A stretch of 64,000 bases of DNA from positions 2,648,001 to 2,712,000 of the forward strand of contig NZ_CP106881.1 in NCBI RefSeq assembly GCF_023634805.2, written 5' to 3'. A program made the translations under genes and the position numbers. Source of the DNA: Comamonas endophytica (lineage in GTDB: Bacteria > Pseudomonadota > Gammaproteobacteria > Burkholderiales > Burkholderiaceae_C). How positions within the stretch are numbered: position 1 is the first letter of the stretch; the number at the start of each line of letters is the position of its first letter. Below the pieces are notes generated by a model. It made no database searches. It had not been told where the DNA came from and saw nothing but the letters and a program-made list of their open reading frames with translations. This document shows positions 33,692-42,459 of the stretch, one piece after another.

Positions 33692-34888
33692 TCATGGGGT
33701 CTGAACCGCTGGCGCCGCGCGGCGCCTCCTGACCAGGCTCAGCGCGCACAGCAGCGTGGGCACGGCCAGCGCCGCATAGGCGGCGCGGTAGCTGCCCGCG
33801 ATCTCGGCGATGGCGCCGAAGACCGGGGGCCCCAGCACCACGCCCAGGAAGGTGATCGCCAGCGCGCCGCCCGTGGCCACTCCCGCCAGGCCAGCCGGTG
33901 CCTGGCGCGCGACCTCGGCCAGGTACACGCCGTTCCAGCCAATGGCCGTCATGCCGAAGACCACCAGCACCAGCAGGATGAGCCAGGAGGGCAGGCTGGG
34001 GCCCAGCGCGGCCGTGGCCAGTGCCGCGGCGGCCATGAGGACGGCCAACCCGGCGAGCATCGGCAGGGCGCCCGTCCATCGGTCGGCGACTCCTCCCCAG
34101 AGCACGCGGCCGAACATGCCGCCGACCTGTGCGAAGGAGAGCGCGGCGCCTGCCGCCACCAGGCCATAGCCCAGCGTCAGGTTCAGGTAGGTGGCCAGAT
34201 ACGTGGTCAGCGAGAGCTGCACCATCGAGAACATGAAGGAGCAGGCGGCAAGCCTGCGCAGGGCAGGGTGCTGCAAGACCAGGCGGATGGGGTCCGCCAG
34301 ATTCCCGAAACCCAGGCGCTGGCCCGGGTCCCGGTCGTCATCGAGGCTCTTGCACAGCGGCTGGGCCAGCGCGATGCAGCCCAGGCAGGCTGCCGCCACG
34401 CACAGCAATGCGGCCTGCCAGCCGATTTGCACCGCCAGCGACGGCACGACGGCTCCCGCCAGGACGCCGCCCAGCGGCACGCCGGTCTGCTTGACCGAGA
34501 ACACCAGCGACATGTGCTGCTGGCTGGTGGTTTTCGCCAGCAGGTGGGAGCTGGCCGGAGTGATCGGGCCATACCCCAGGCCGATCAGGAAGGCGCCCAC
34601 GACCATGGCCGGCAGATGGGGCAGCATGCACAGCGCCAGCCCGGCGGCGCAAAGCAGCAACCCCAGCTGGCTGACCCGGATGGCGCCCCATCGCTTCACG
34701 GCAGTGCCCGCAGCCAGGCTGGCCGCCATGGCGCCTATGTAGACGATCGCCACGTAGAGGCCGACCAGGGCGGGCTTGACGTTCAGGGTCTGGGCCACCT
34801 CGATCGCCATCACCGGCAGCGTCAGCAGTGCCATCGCCACCATCGCCTGGATGGCAAGGGTAATGGCCAGGGGCAGCCAGCTCTTCAT
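33692..34888 (-). CDS. Major facilitator superfamily transporter
   Basis: 398 residues from an ATG overlapping the GntR stop (ATGA). Twelve hydrophobic segments; the loop 2-3 motif reads 'AGTAVKRWGAIRVSQLG' (degenerate G-x-x-x-D/K-R-x-G-x-R) and the second half has 'GGVADRWTGALPMLAGL'. The family branch resembles carboxylate or cyanate-type carriers, but the substrate cannot be read from sequence. Operon context suggests the acid degraded by the cluster. Confidence 0.85.
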   Translation of the reverse strand: MKSWLPLAITLAIQAMVAMALLTLPVMAIEVAQTLNVKPALVGLYVAIVYIGAMAASLAAGTAVKRWGAIRVSQLGLLLCAAGLALCMLPHLPAMVVGAFLIGLGYGPITPASSHLLAKTTSQQHMSLVFSVKQTGVPLGGVLAGAVVPSLAVQIGWQAALLCVAAACLGCIALAQPLCKSLDDDRDPGQRLGFGNLADPIRLVLQHPALRRLAACSFMFSMVQLSLTTYLATYLNLTLGYGLVAAGAALSFAQVGGMFGRVLWGGVADRWTGALPMLAGLAVLMAAAALATAALGPSLPSWLILLVLVVFGMTAIGWNGVYLAEVARQAPAGLAGVATGGALAITFLGVVLGPPVFGAIAEIAGSYRAAYAALAVPTLLCALSLVRRRRAAPAVQTP

Positions 34889-35688
34889 GGCTGCTGGGTG
34901 GCTTTGTTGGCTGGAACACCCCACTCGCGGCGCAAGACGGTGGTGTAGCTGAAGCGGTCCGCGGGATGCACGCTGACCGCTGCCTCGACCAGCTTGTTGA
35001 GGCGGTTGCGGTAGCGCCGCGTCACCTGCAGGCCGGCGCTTCCCGCTTCGGCGCCCAGGGCGTCGGCCTGTTCCCGGGTCAGAAGCACCGCCTGGATTTC
35101 CTGCTGGACCTCGGTGATCACCTCACCGAACTGCTGCTCGATGGCTGCATGCACCGCACCCTTCAAGGGGCCCACGAGCCCTTGCACCGAGCGGAATGCA
35201 GGGTGGATCCAGAGCTGGGTGACAGAGATCGGCGGCGATTGCATGTCGGTATGGCGCACGCCCCGCAGGTGCAGCCACATCTCTCCCGGGGTTCCTTCGA
35301 CCAGTTGCGCCAGCTGGTGATCGATGGCGACCTCGGCATGGCTTTCGATGACCAGGGTGGTTTCGTTGGCGTACTGGTACAGGTCGCTGACCTCGGCCAC
35401 GCTGTGCCTGTAGCCCGTGACCACCTTGGTCGCCTGGACGATGCTGCCCAGGCGGGGTTGCCTGACCACCAGTCCCAGATCCACCAGCCGCTTCACGGCT
35501 TCGCGCGCGGTGGAGCGGCTGACGCCGAATTGTTCGCACAGCTCGAACTCGGTGGGCAACTGCTTGCCCACGGGGTAGCGGCCGCTCTCGATATCGCGCA
35601 GCAGCGTCTGCGCAAGCTGCACATAGCGAGGTTGGCTGCGCAGAACGACGGCGGAGCTGGAAATGGATGGCAAGGCGGTGGATGTCAT
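34885..35688 (-). CDS. GntR-family regulator with UTRA domain (HutC subfamily)
   Basis: 267 residues. Winged HTH: 'YVQLAQTLLRDIESGRYPVG' then 'LPTEFELCEQFGVSRSTAREAVKRLVDLGLV'. The C-terminal UTRA effector domain runs from about residue 95 ('HAEVAIDHQLAQLVEG') to 'VSVHPADRFSYTTVLRRE'. It lies inside the operon it probably controls, overlapping both neighbours by four bases, and a palindrome at 41101-41118 before the first gene is the likely operator. Confidence 0.9.
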   Translation of the reverse strand: MTSTALPSISSSAVVLRSQPRYVQLAQTLLRDIESGRYPVGKQLPTEFELCEQFGVSRSTAREAVKRLVDLGLVVRQPRLGSIVQATKVVTGYRHSVAEVSDLYQYANETTLVIESHAEVAIDHQLAQLVEGTPGEMWLHLRGVRHTDMQSPPISVTQLWIHPAFRSVQGLVGPLKGAVHAAIEQQFGEVITEVQQEIQAVLLTREQADALGAEAGSAGLQVTRRYRNRLNKLVEAAVSVHPADRFSYTTVLRREWGVPANKATQQP

Positions 35689-36923
35689 ATGACGGAACTG
35701 TCGCGCAATCGCGTGATGGCCTGGGCGTCGTAGCCCATCTTCTGCAGGATTTCCTCGGTATCGGCGCCCATGTCGGGAGCCGGTCTCGTGGGGTGTTCGC
35801 CAGCGCGCACCGGAGAGGCCACCATGCGGATCGGGCCGCTGCCGTGCTGGAATTCCAGCACGCGCTCCTGCTCCTGCACGAACCCGCTGTCGAGCGCCTG
35901 CTGCACGTCATAGACGGGCGCCGCGGGCACCTTGCCGGCAAACACCTTCATCCATTCCTCGGTCGTGCGTTGCTGCAGCGCTTCGTCCAGTTCCCGGGTC
36001 AGCTGATCGCGGTTGGCAAGGCGCTCCTTGAAGCCCTTGTACTGCGCGGAGCCGATCCACTCCGGTTTGCCTATGCATTCGGCCAGCACGTCGAAGAATT
36101 TCTCCTTGTTGCACATCAGGAAGATCCAGCCGTCCTGCGTCTTGTAGAGCTGGCTCGGAGTCAGCGATGGATGGCTGGAGCGCTGCTCGCGCTGGATGGC
36201 GACACCGGCATTGAGGTACCAGGTGGCGACATAGGCCAGATTATGCAGTGCGACGTCGAAGAGGCTCACATCGATGTCGCGCCCGACGCCCGAGGCGCGC
36301 GCGCCGACGATGCCGGCCAGCAGGCCCATGGCGGCGGTGGTGCCGGTCATCAGATCGATGATGGACAGGCCCATGCGCGCCGGCGGGCCGTCGGGCTCGC
36401 CGGTCAGCGACAGGTAGCCGGCCTCTGCCTGCATCAGGTAGTCATAGCCGGGCCAGGCCGCGCGCGAGCCGGTGCGGCCGTAGGCCGACAGGTGGGCGCA
36501 GACCAGCTGCGGGTTGGCGGCCTTCAGGTGCTCGTAGGTCAGGCCCAGTTTCGCCGGCAGGTCGCCGCGCAGGTTGTTGAACACCACGTCCGCATTCGCG
36601 GCCAGGCGTTGCAGCACGGCGATGCCCTCGGGCTTCTTCAGGTCGAGCGTGATGCTCTTCTTGTTGCGGTTGAAGGATTGGTAGAAGTGGCTGTCGCCCG
36701 GCCCGAAGTAATGCGGGCCGACGCTGCGCCCCACATCGCCGCCATCCTTGGGGTTCTCGATCTTGATGACCTCGGCGCCCAGGTCCGCCAGGTGCTGCGT
36801 GCCGAAGGGGCCGGCGCCGTACTGCTCGACGGCAATGATGCGCACCCCGGCCAGCGGGAGGGGGGCGGCATTCTTTTCGGCGGCCGCAGCCGCTTCCTTG
36901 AGGGAGGCATCGAAGGCATTCAT
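35685..36923 (-). CDS. CaiB/BaiF family (class III) CoA-transferase
   Basis: 412 residues. 'LPLAGVRIIAVEQYGAGPFG' and 'HLADLGAEVIKIENP' form the N-terminal CoA-binding half; the catalytic Asp is expected in the 'QAEAGYLSLTGEPDGPPAR' neighbourhood, and the Gly-rich stretch 'DLMTGTTAAMGLLAGI' is typical. It transfers CoA from a donor such as succinyl-CoA to a free acid. It overlaps the acyl-CoA dehydrogenase and GntR genes by four bases each. Confidence 0.9.
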   Translation of the reverse strand: MNAFDASLKEAAAAAEKNAAPLPLAGVRIIAVEQYGAGPFGTQHLADLGAEVIKIENPKDGGDVGRSVGPHYFGPGDSHFYQSFNRNKKSITLDLKKPEGIAVLQRLAANADVVFNNLRGDLPAKLGLTYEHLKAANPQLVCAHLSAYGRTGSRAAWPGYDYLMQAEAGYLSLTGEPDGPPARMGLSIIDLMTGTTAAMGLLAGIVGARASGVGRDIDVSLFDVALHNLAYVATWYLNAGVAIQREQRSSHPSLTPSQLYKTQDGWIFLMCNKEKFFDVLAECIGKPEWIGSAQYKGFKERLANRDQLTRELDEALQQRTTEEWMKVFAGKVPAAPVYDVQQALDSGFVQEQERVLEFQHGSGPIRMVASPVRAGEHPTRPAPDMGADTEEILQKMGYDAQAITRLRDSSVI

Positions 36924-38089
36924 ACGGGGTTCCTCTCGATCAGCTGCTTGGCGATGATGATGCGCTGGAGTTCGTTCGTGCCCTCGCCGATCAGCAGCAA
37001 GGGGGCGTCGCGGTACAGGCGCTCGACGTTGTATTCCTTGGAGTATCCATAGCCGCCGAAGATGCGCATGGCTTCCAGGGCGTTCTCCTGGCCGGCCTCG
37101 GTGGCGAAGTATTTGGCCATGCCGGCTTCCATGTCGCAGCGTTCGCCACGGTCGAAGGCCTCGGCCGCCGCATACACCAGCAGCCGCGCCGCCTGCGTGC
37201 GGGTCGCCATCTCGCCGAGCTTGAGCTGGATCGCCTGGTGCTCCGCGATCGGCTTGCCGAAGGTCTTGCGCACCTGGGCGTAGGCCACCGCCTCGTCCAG
37301 TGCGGCTTGCGCGACGCCCAGGCCGCGCGCCGCCACGTTGATGCGGCCCAGCTCCAGGCCGCCCAGCACCTGCTGCAGGCCACGGCCTTCGATGCCGCCC
37401 ACCAGGCGGTTGGCCGGCACGCGGTAGTTGTCGAAGTTCAGCGCGCAGGTGTCGATGCCGCGGTAGCCGAGCTTGGGCAGCTTCTTGCTGACGATGAAGC
37501 CTTCGCCCTTTTCGGCGATCAGCAGGCTCATGCCCTTATGGCGCGGCTGCGCCTGGGTATCGGTCTTGACCAGCAGCGCCAGGCAGTTGCCGTACATGCT
37601 GTTGGTGATCCACATCTTGCTGCCGTTGACGACATAGTGGTCGCCTTCGAGCTTCGCGGTGGTGCGGATGGCCTGCAGGTCGGTGCCGGCATCGGGTTCG
37701 GTCAGGCCGACGCCGCCGCGCAGCTCGCCGGTCGCGAAGCGCGGCAGGAACTCGCGTTTCTGCTCCTCGGTGCCGAAGCGCTGCACCGCCATCGCCATGA
37801 TCAGGTGGGAATTGATGATGCCGGAAATCGACATCCAGACCGCGGACATGCGCTCGATGATCTTCGCGTAGGTGGTCGTGGACAACCCCAGGCCGCCGTA
37901 TTCCGGATCGATGATGCAGCCGAACAGGCCCATTTCCTTCATCTTCTCCACGATCTCCGTGGGGTAGATGTCCTCTTGCTCCAGCCGGTGCACATGGGGT
38001 TTGACCTCGGACGCCAGGAAGCGGTCGAGCATTTCCAGGATCAGGGCTTCCTGTTCCAGGTCCTGGCTGATGGGGGGGCGTGCGTTCAT
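36920..38089 (-). CDS. Acyl-CoA dehydrogenase (FAD)
   Basis: 389 residues. 'GGVGLTEPDAGTDLQAIRT' and 'YVVNGSKMWITNSMYGNCL' are the FAD/substrate signatures, 'ARGLGVAQAALDEAVAYAQVRKTFGKPI' the helical domain, and 'GGYGYSKEYNVERLYRDA' the C-terminal signature. The catalytic base position (Glu in 'GEGTNELQRIIIAKQL') is retained. It would desaturate the CoA ester made by the CaiB protein, feeding the MaoC hydratase. Confidence 0.92.
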   Translation of the reverse strand: MNARPPISQDLEQEALILEMLDRFLASEVKPHVHRLEQEDIYPTEIVEKMKEMGLFGCIIDPEYGGLGLSTTTYAKIIERMSAVWMSISGIINSHLIMAMAVQRFGTEEQKREFLPRFATGELRGGVGLTEPDAGTDLQAIRTTAKLEGDHYVVNGSKMWITNSMYGNCLALLVKTDTQAQPRHKGMSLLIAEKGEGFIVSKKLPKLGYRGIDTCALNFDNYRVPANRLVGGIEGRGLQQVLGGLELGRINVAARGLGVAQAALDEAVAYAQVRKTFGKPIAEHQAIQLKLGEMATRTQAARLLVYAAAEAFDRGERCDMEAGMAKYFATEAGQENALEAMRIFGGYGYSKEYNVERLYRDAPLLLIGEGTNELQRIIIAKQLIERNPV

Positions 38090-38101
38090 TGGATGATCTC
38101 C

Positions 38102-39514
38102 TTATTTGGCCTTCTGGCCGAGCAGGGCGGCCAGGTGGACTGCCGTGGTTTTCTCGATGCCGAGCACCGCGTTGAGCACGTTGTCCGCATGGCTGCGGCT
38201 GACGGCGCGTGCCGCGTTCTCGTGGAACTTGGTGACGATGTCTTCGTTGCTGATGGGGCGGCCGGGGGCGCCGCGGTTGATGGGCTCCGCGTGCTGCAGG
38301 ATGCGTCCGTCGGCGAGTTCGATGATGACCTCGCCGCCGAAATAGCGCGGGAAGTCGGCCTCGGGGTCCGGCACGCACTGCACCAGCGCCGCCAGCGCCA
38401 GGGTCTCGGGCTCCTGCCAGGCCTCGGGGTCCAGCGCATCGAGCGAGAAGCGGCCGAAGCGCAGGCCCGTCGCCACGGAATAGGGCACGCTGAACTGGGC
38501 CTCGTAGGCGTTGCTGGGGCGCTTCTTCTTCTCGTCGGGCTCGCACACGGCCTTCATGGCGCCTGGCGGCACCTTGGCCACGATGCGGGCGATGGGCGAG
38601 CCGTGCCACTGCTTCGACAGGATGCTGGCCGCATCCGCGAAGGCATGGGTGAAATGGCATGCGGGCACGGGTTTGATGGCCACGTTCATGGTTTCCCAGA
38701 CACTTCCCAAGCCTGCCGTGATCATCGACAGGTCGCAGTTCTGGCTCAGCGCACCCAGATGGCTGGGGTAGAGGCCGAAGCGCCCTTCGTAGGCGGCGCG
38801 CGGGCCGACGAAACCGTGCTTGGCCATCGTGGCCGCCGTGATGCCCGAGGCCGCAGCCCAGCCCGGGTGCAGGCGCTTGGTCCAGGCGCCGTCTTCCAGG
38901 CACTCCAGGCTGCCCGAGGCCAGCGACAGCGCGACGCCCTGCGCATTCACCAGGGCATTGGCATCGAGGCCCAGCAGATTGGCGGCGCTGAAGGTGCAGC
39001 CGAAGGTGCCGATCAAGCCGGTGGGGTGGAAGCCTACCTGGTGGAACCCGCCCTTGGCCGCGGCGCCCATGCGCGTCGCGGTCTCCATGCCCAGCAGGTA
39101 GGCCTGCAGCACCGCCCGGCCATCGGCCTTCAGCCGCGTGGCAAGGCCCAGCGCCGAAGGCAGCACGGAGGTGGTCGCATGGATGACGCCGGCAGGGTGC
39201 GTGTCGTCGTAGTCGAGGCCGTGGATCAGGATGGCATTCATGACCACGGCGTCGCGCAGCGGCAGGTTCTGCCCGTAGCCGATGACGGGCACGTCGCCGC
39301 CATCGCCGGCCAGCTCGCGCAGGCCCGCCAGCGATTGCCGGGCGAAGTCCCACTGGGTGGATGCCAGGGAAATGCCGAAGGCATCGAGCATCAGATGCGT
39401 TGCCCGCGTGCGCACTTCACTGGGCACGGCTGCCAGATCGAAGCCCAGGGCGAAGTCCGCCAGGTGCTCCGAGATGCGGATGGTTTCAATCATTTGGGTA
39501 TCGGATACGGTCAT
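38102..39514 (-). CDS. MmgE/PrpD-family protein
   Basis: 470 residues from the ATG at 39514; the open frame extends 13 codons upstream into the Bug gene. Family landmarks are 'HLMLDAFGISLASTQWDF', 'AILIHGLDYDDTHPAGVIHAT', 'GMETATRMGAAAKGGFHQVGFHPTG' and 'KRLHPGWAAASGI' and the small-domain region after 'FGRFSLDALDPEAW'. Members include 2-methylcitrate dehydratase and cis-aconitate decarboxylase, so a role on a tricarboxylate or branched dicarboxylate is plausible; the exact reaction is not deducible. Confidence 0.88.
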   Translation of the reverse strand: MTVSDTQMIETIRISEHLADFALGFDLAAVPSEVRTRATHLMLDAFGISLASTQWDFARQSLAGLRELAGDGGDVPVIGYGQNLPLRDAVVMNAILIHGLDYDDTHPAGVIHATTSVLPSALGLATRLKADGRAVLQAYLLGMETATRMGAAAKGGFHQVGFHPTGLIGTFGCTFSAANLLGLDANALVNAQGVALSLASGSLECLEDGAWTKRLHPGWAAASGITAATMAKHGFVGPRAAYEGRFGLYPSHLGALSQNCDLSMITAGLGSVWETMNVAIKPVPACHFTHAFADAASILSKQWHGSPIARIVAKVPPGAMKAVCEPDEKKKRPSNAYEAQFSVPYSVATGLRFGRFSLDALDPEAWQEPETLALAALVQCVPDPEADFPRYFGGEVIIELADGRILQHAEPINRGAPGRPISNEDIVTKFHENAARAVSRSHADNVLNAVLGIEKTTAVHLAALLGQKAK

Positions 39515-39518
39515 GGCT

Positions 39519-40493
39519 TCAATCCACCTTTGCACCAGAGACTTTGACGGCAACCGCCCACTTGTCGATTTCGGACTGGATGTACTTCGAGAACTGCTCG
39601 GGGGTCATCACGGCAGCTTCCGCGCCCATGCCCGCCAGTTGTTCCTTGATCGCCGGGTTCTTGGCCCAGGAGTTCGCCAGCGCCTGGTTCAGCGTGGCAA
39701 TGACCTCCTTGGGCGTGCCCTTGGGCACCGCCAGGCCGATCCAGGCCGGCGCGACGAAGTTGCCCATGCCGGCCTCGATCATGGTGGGCACCTCGGGCGC
39801 CGCAGCGTTGCGCTCGGCGCTCGCCACCGCCAGCAGCCGCAGCTTGCCGCCGCGCGCATGCGGGATCAGGGCGGCGCCGGTATCGATCATGGCGTTGATC
39901 TGCCCGCCGATGAGGTCCGTGATGGCGGCCGGGCTGCCCTTGTAGGGCACATGCGTGATGTCGACGCCCTGCTGGTGCTTGAGCAGCTCCATCGTCAGGT
40001 GGCTGGTCACTCCGCTGCCGCCCGAGCCGTAGTTCAGCTTGCCTGGAGACTGCTTCGCCAGCTTCAAAAGATCGCCAGCGGTCTGTGCCGGAACCTTGGG
40101 GTTCACGGCCAGGAACAGCGGAACGTTCGCCAGGATGGTGACCGGCTCGAAATCCCGCAGCGGGTGGTAGGGCAGCTTGGTGAACAGGCTGGTGTTGATC
40201 GACATCGTGCCGCTGGAGCCGACCAGCAGGGTGTAGCCATCCGCCGGCGCCTTGGCGGCCAACTCGCTGCCGATGATCCCCGAGGCGCCGGGCTTGTTCT
40301 CGACGATGACGGGTTGCCCCAGGGCGTCCTGCAGGCTCTTTCCGACCATCCGCGCGATCACGTCGGTCGCCTGGCCCGCAGGGAAGCCGACGATGATGCG
40401 GATCGGCTTGTCGGGGTAGGCCGCATATGACGCGCTGGCCATTGCCGCCAGGCCGGCTGCAACCGCTGCCTTCCATACCTTGATGTTTCTCAT
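39519..40493 (-). CDS. Bug-family substrate-binding protein
   Basis: 324 residues. Signal peptide 'AAVAAGLAAMASASYAAYP', then 'IRIIVGFPAGQATDVIARM', 'VIVENKPGASGIIGSELA' and 'ITHVPYKGSPAAITDLIGG'. It lies between the MaoC and MmgE/PrpD genes, so its ligand is probably the acid catabolised by this operon. No TctAB permease genes are adjacent; the MFS protein or an unlinked permease would complete uptake. Confidence 0.92.
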   Translation of the reverse strand: MRNIKVWKAAVAAGLAAMASASYAAYPDKPIRIIVGFPAGQATDVIARMVGKSLQDALGQPVIVENKPGASGIIGSELAAKAPADGYTLLVGSSGTMSINTSLFTKLPYHPLRDFEPVTILANVPLFLAVNPKVPAQTAGDLLKLAKQSPGKLNYGSGGSGVTSHLTMELLKHQQGVDITHVPYKGSPAAITDLIGGQINAMIDTGAALIPHARGGKLRLLAVASAERNAAAPEVPTMIEAGMGNFVAPAWIGLAVPKGTPKEVIATLNQALANSWAKNPAIKEQLAGMGAEAAVMTPEQFSKYIQSEIDKWAVAVKVSGAKVD

Positions 40494-40561
40494 GCTCTTG
40501 TCTCCAGGTTTGTAGTGGTTCGCGCCTCTTCGTGCGCTTGCAGGAAACCGGTGGCGCAGCC

Positions 40562-41068
40562 TCAGAGGTCGTCGACCCCGTGGCCGCGGCGCGGCACGAG
40601 CGACATGCGCACGAACTCCATGATCAGCACGTCGTTCTGGTTGTAGGCCCGGGTGCGTGTCGTCACGATCCCTTGCGTGGGGCGGCTCTTGGAAGGCCGC
40701 ACCTCCAGCACTTCGGACTCCGCGTACAGGGTGTCTCCGCCAAAGACGGGCGCGGTCAGGCGGATGTCCTTCCAGCCCAGATTGGCGATGGCCTTGCCGC
40801 TGACGTCATTCACCGTCATGCCCAGCACCACCGCCAGCGTGAGCCCGCTGTTGACCAGCAGGCGGCCGAATTCGCTCTTGGCCGCGTAGTTGGCATCGCA
40901 GTGCATGGGATGCGAATTCATCGTCATCAGCGAGAACTGGATGTTGTCGTTGTCGGTGATCGTGCGGCCCGGACGGTGCTCGTAGATCTCACCGACAGCG
41001 AAGTCCTCAAGGTAGCGGCCGTAGGAGGCCCGGATACGCTTCTTGGCAACGTCAACTTGGTCTGGCAT
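40562..41068 (-). CDS. MaoC-like hotdog dehydratase/hydratase
   Basis: 168 residues from the ATG at 41068, which has AAGGAC upstream; an upstream in-frame start at 41110 lies inside the operator region and is unlikely. A single hotdog domain with the hydratase segment 'MNSHPMHCDANYAAKSEFG' (His/Asp catalytic pair of the MaoC family), then 'LVNSGLTLAVVLGMTVND' and 'GDTLYAESEVLEVRPSKSRP'. It would hydrate an enoyl-CoA; similarity of the set to mesaconyl/citramalyl-CoA enzymes suggests that type of substrate. First gene of the operon. Confidence 0.87.
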   Translation of the reverse strand: MPDQVDVAKKRIRASYGRYLEDFAVGEIYEHRPGRTITDNDNIQFSLMTMNSHPMHCDANYAAKSEFGRLLVNSGLTLAVVLGMTVNDVSGKAIANLGWKDIRLTAPVFGGDTLYAESEVLEVRPSKSRPTQGIVTTRTRAYNQNDVLIMEFVRMSLVPRRGHGVDDL

Positions 41069-41100
41069 GGCTCGTCCTTGAATGAATTGTTCGTTTTGCA

Positions 41101-41118
41101 CATTTGTCATTACAAATG
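41101..41118. promoter_or_regulatory. Palindromic operator upstream of the MaoC operon
   Basis: CATTTGT-CATT-ACAAATG is a perfect inverted repeat with 7-base arms, 33 bases before the MaoC start. It is the best candidate site for the operon's GntR regulator. Confidence 0.6.
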
Positions 41119-41214
41119 CCTGGGCGTGAATTTATAGATTTTTGGGCTTTTTGCCATGGGGTATTCCCGGGCTGGAGTGGAATGGCTTGCGTGGGGCTTC
41201 CTGGCGGAGGCACC

Positions 41215-41341
41215 AGCCAAGGCTATATCCTGCCCGCCGAGGCTGAGGCAAACTACGACCGGCAACTCACTAGTCAGAACACCGAGGTGGTGGCCTGACT
41301 TAAACCAAACAGCCTCGCCAAATCCCGGGGCTGTTCATTGT
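41215..41341 (+). mobile_element. IS3-family transposase 3' remnant
   Basis: The reading frame 'GYILPAEAEANYDRQL' followed by a stop at about 41298 matches the OrfB C-terminus of IS3-family elements ('GY.SPAEaEaNyy'). The following untranslated end, with 'AAACAGCCTC' and 'CCCGGGGCTGTTCA', resembles an IS3 right end. Only the last ~30 codons survive. It sits at the left edge of the defence island. Confidence 0.6.
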
Positions 41342-41466
41342 GTAGGTCAAAAGCTCGACGAGGGGTAGCCCACTGGGGCGCAGCAGTCAACACACTATAG
41401 GTAAACGCGTCGCAGCATTGCGGCCTTGACGCAGATATGTAATTAGTCGGCTAAATAGGTAGTGTC
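41342..41466. other. Intergenic region before the Ymh gene
   Basis: Short AT-richer stretch after the IS remnant, presumably holding the promoter of the first island gene. No further structure is evident. Confidence 0.35.
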
Positions 41467-42276
41467 ATGGACAAAATTCAACCCTTTTCTTCTCAGCAAA
41501 TTGAAGCCGTTGCTCGAGTACTAGGGGACACGGCCGATGGCCTTACGGGGCAGGAGATTGCCTTCATCTTGGGAGACGCGAGCATTCCCGATGTAGACGC
41601 AGCAAACACCAAGTGGAAGCGCCTGTATAACGCGATTGCCTCGGTACAAAACGATAAGGGGATTGGGAACTACCTCATCATGGTGGTCGTCCGGGCGATG
41701 GCGCCAGTGCGCTACACCGGAAATCCGCAACTGTTCGATAGTAGGCGGCAGCGCTTGAATGCTGTGCTGTTGTTGACAGGCTATCACGTGCGAGATGATG
41801 GCCGTGTAGGCCGTACCCAACCCGCGAAAACCTTGAGCGAGGCCATGCAGCGTGCCAGTAGGCTTTCCGCAGCGCTGGCGGCACGAGGCGTGCATGCGGA
41901 TGTCCTGCAGTTTTGCCGTGCCGAGCTGTTGGATGAGAACTACTTCCACGCTGTTTTCGAAGCCACCAAGAGCATTGCCGCCAAGGTGCGAAGAATGTCC
42001 GGGTTGGATGGTGATGGCGCCGAACTTGTTCAGCGCGCATTTGGTGTTAACAAAGACGGTGTCGCGGCATTGGCCATCAACCGCTTGCAGACAGAGACTG
42101 AACGTGGTGAGCAGCGAGGCTTTGCCAATCTGCTTGTTGGCCTTTTTGGCACGGTCCGCAACCCCCTTGCGCATAACGCGAAGGTGGAGTGGCCTATGTC
42201 GGAGCAGGATGCGTTGGACATTTTGACGTTGGCATCGCTGGTTCACCGAAAGCTGGACATAGCAAAGAGAAGTTAG
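41467..42276 (+). CDS. Ymh/TIGR02391-family protein with HEPN-like motif
   Basis: 269 residues. The C-terminal part 'GEQRGFANLLVGLFGTVRNPLAHN' is the TIGR02391 (Ymh) hallmark and holds an R-N-x3-H motif (Arg231 to His236), the ribonuclease motif of HEPN domains. The N-terminal ~90 residues ('GQEIAFILGDASIPDVD') look like a winged-helix-type region often found in this family. Ymh proteins are common beside restriction and abortive-infection genes. It precedes the methyltransferase by 183 bases on the same strand and may be its toxin-like companion. Confidence 0.8.
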   Translation: MDKIQPFSSQQIEAVARVLGDTADGLTGQEIAFILGDASIPDVDAANTKWKRLYNAIASVQNDKGIGNYLIMVVVRAMAPVRYTGNPQLFDSRRQRLNAVLLLTGYHVRDDGRVGRTQPAKTLSEAMQRASRLSAALAARGVHADVLQFCRAELLDENYFHAVFEATKSIAAKVRRMSGLDGDGAELVQRAFGVNKDGVAALAINRLQTETERGEQRGFANLLVGLFGTVRNPLAHNAKVEWPMSEQDALDILTLASLVHRKLDIAKRS

Positions 42277-42459
42277 GTGGAATGCCCGACTTGCTCTAGG
42301 GTCGACGGCAGCGATGCAGCGACGGTTTAACCAAGAAGGCATGGGCTGCTGCGGCCAGTCAGGAATTGAGCCAATTGGGCTTTGCGCGCAACACCAAGCC
42401 GCCACGGCCATAGCTCTACGCTACTATTCCGAGAGCATGAAAACCTTCCCTGAAAAACC

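Noticed and set aside
37238-39547. 769-codon plus-strand frame over acyl-CoA dehydrogenase and MmgE/PrpD genes
   Set aside because: Shadow of two well-supported minus-strand genes with low-complexity composition.
41202-41209. TGGCGGAG matching the tRNA-Ser 3' end as a possible left attachment site
   Set aside because: Only 8 bases match and the sequence diverges at once, so it is likely chance.
41104-41298. 64-codon frame as a complete small gene
   Set aside because: Only the last ~28 codons look like protein, and these match an IS3 transposase end; the first half has no coding character.
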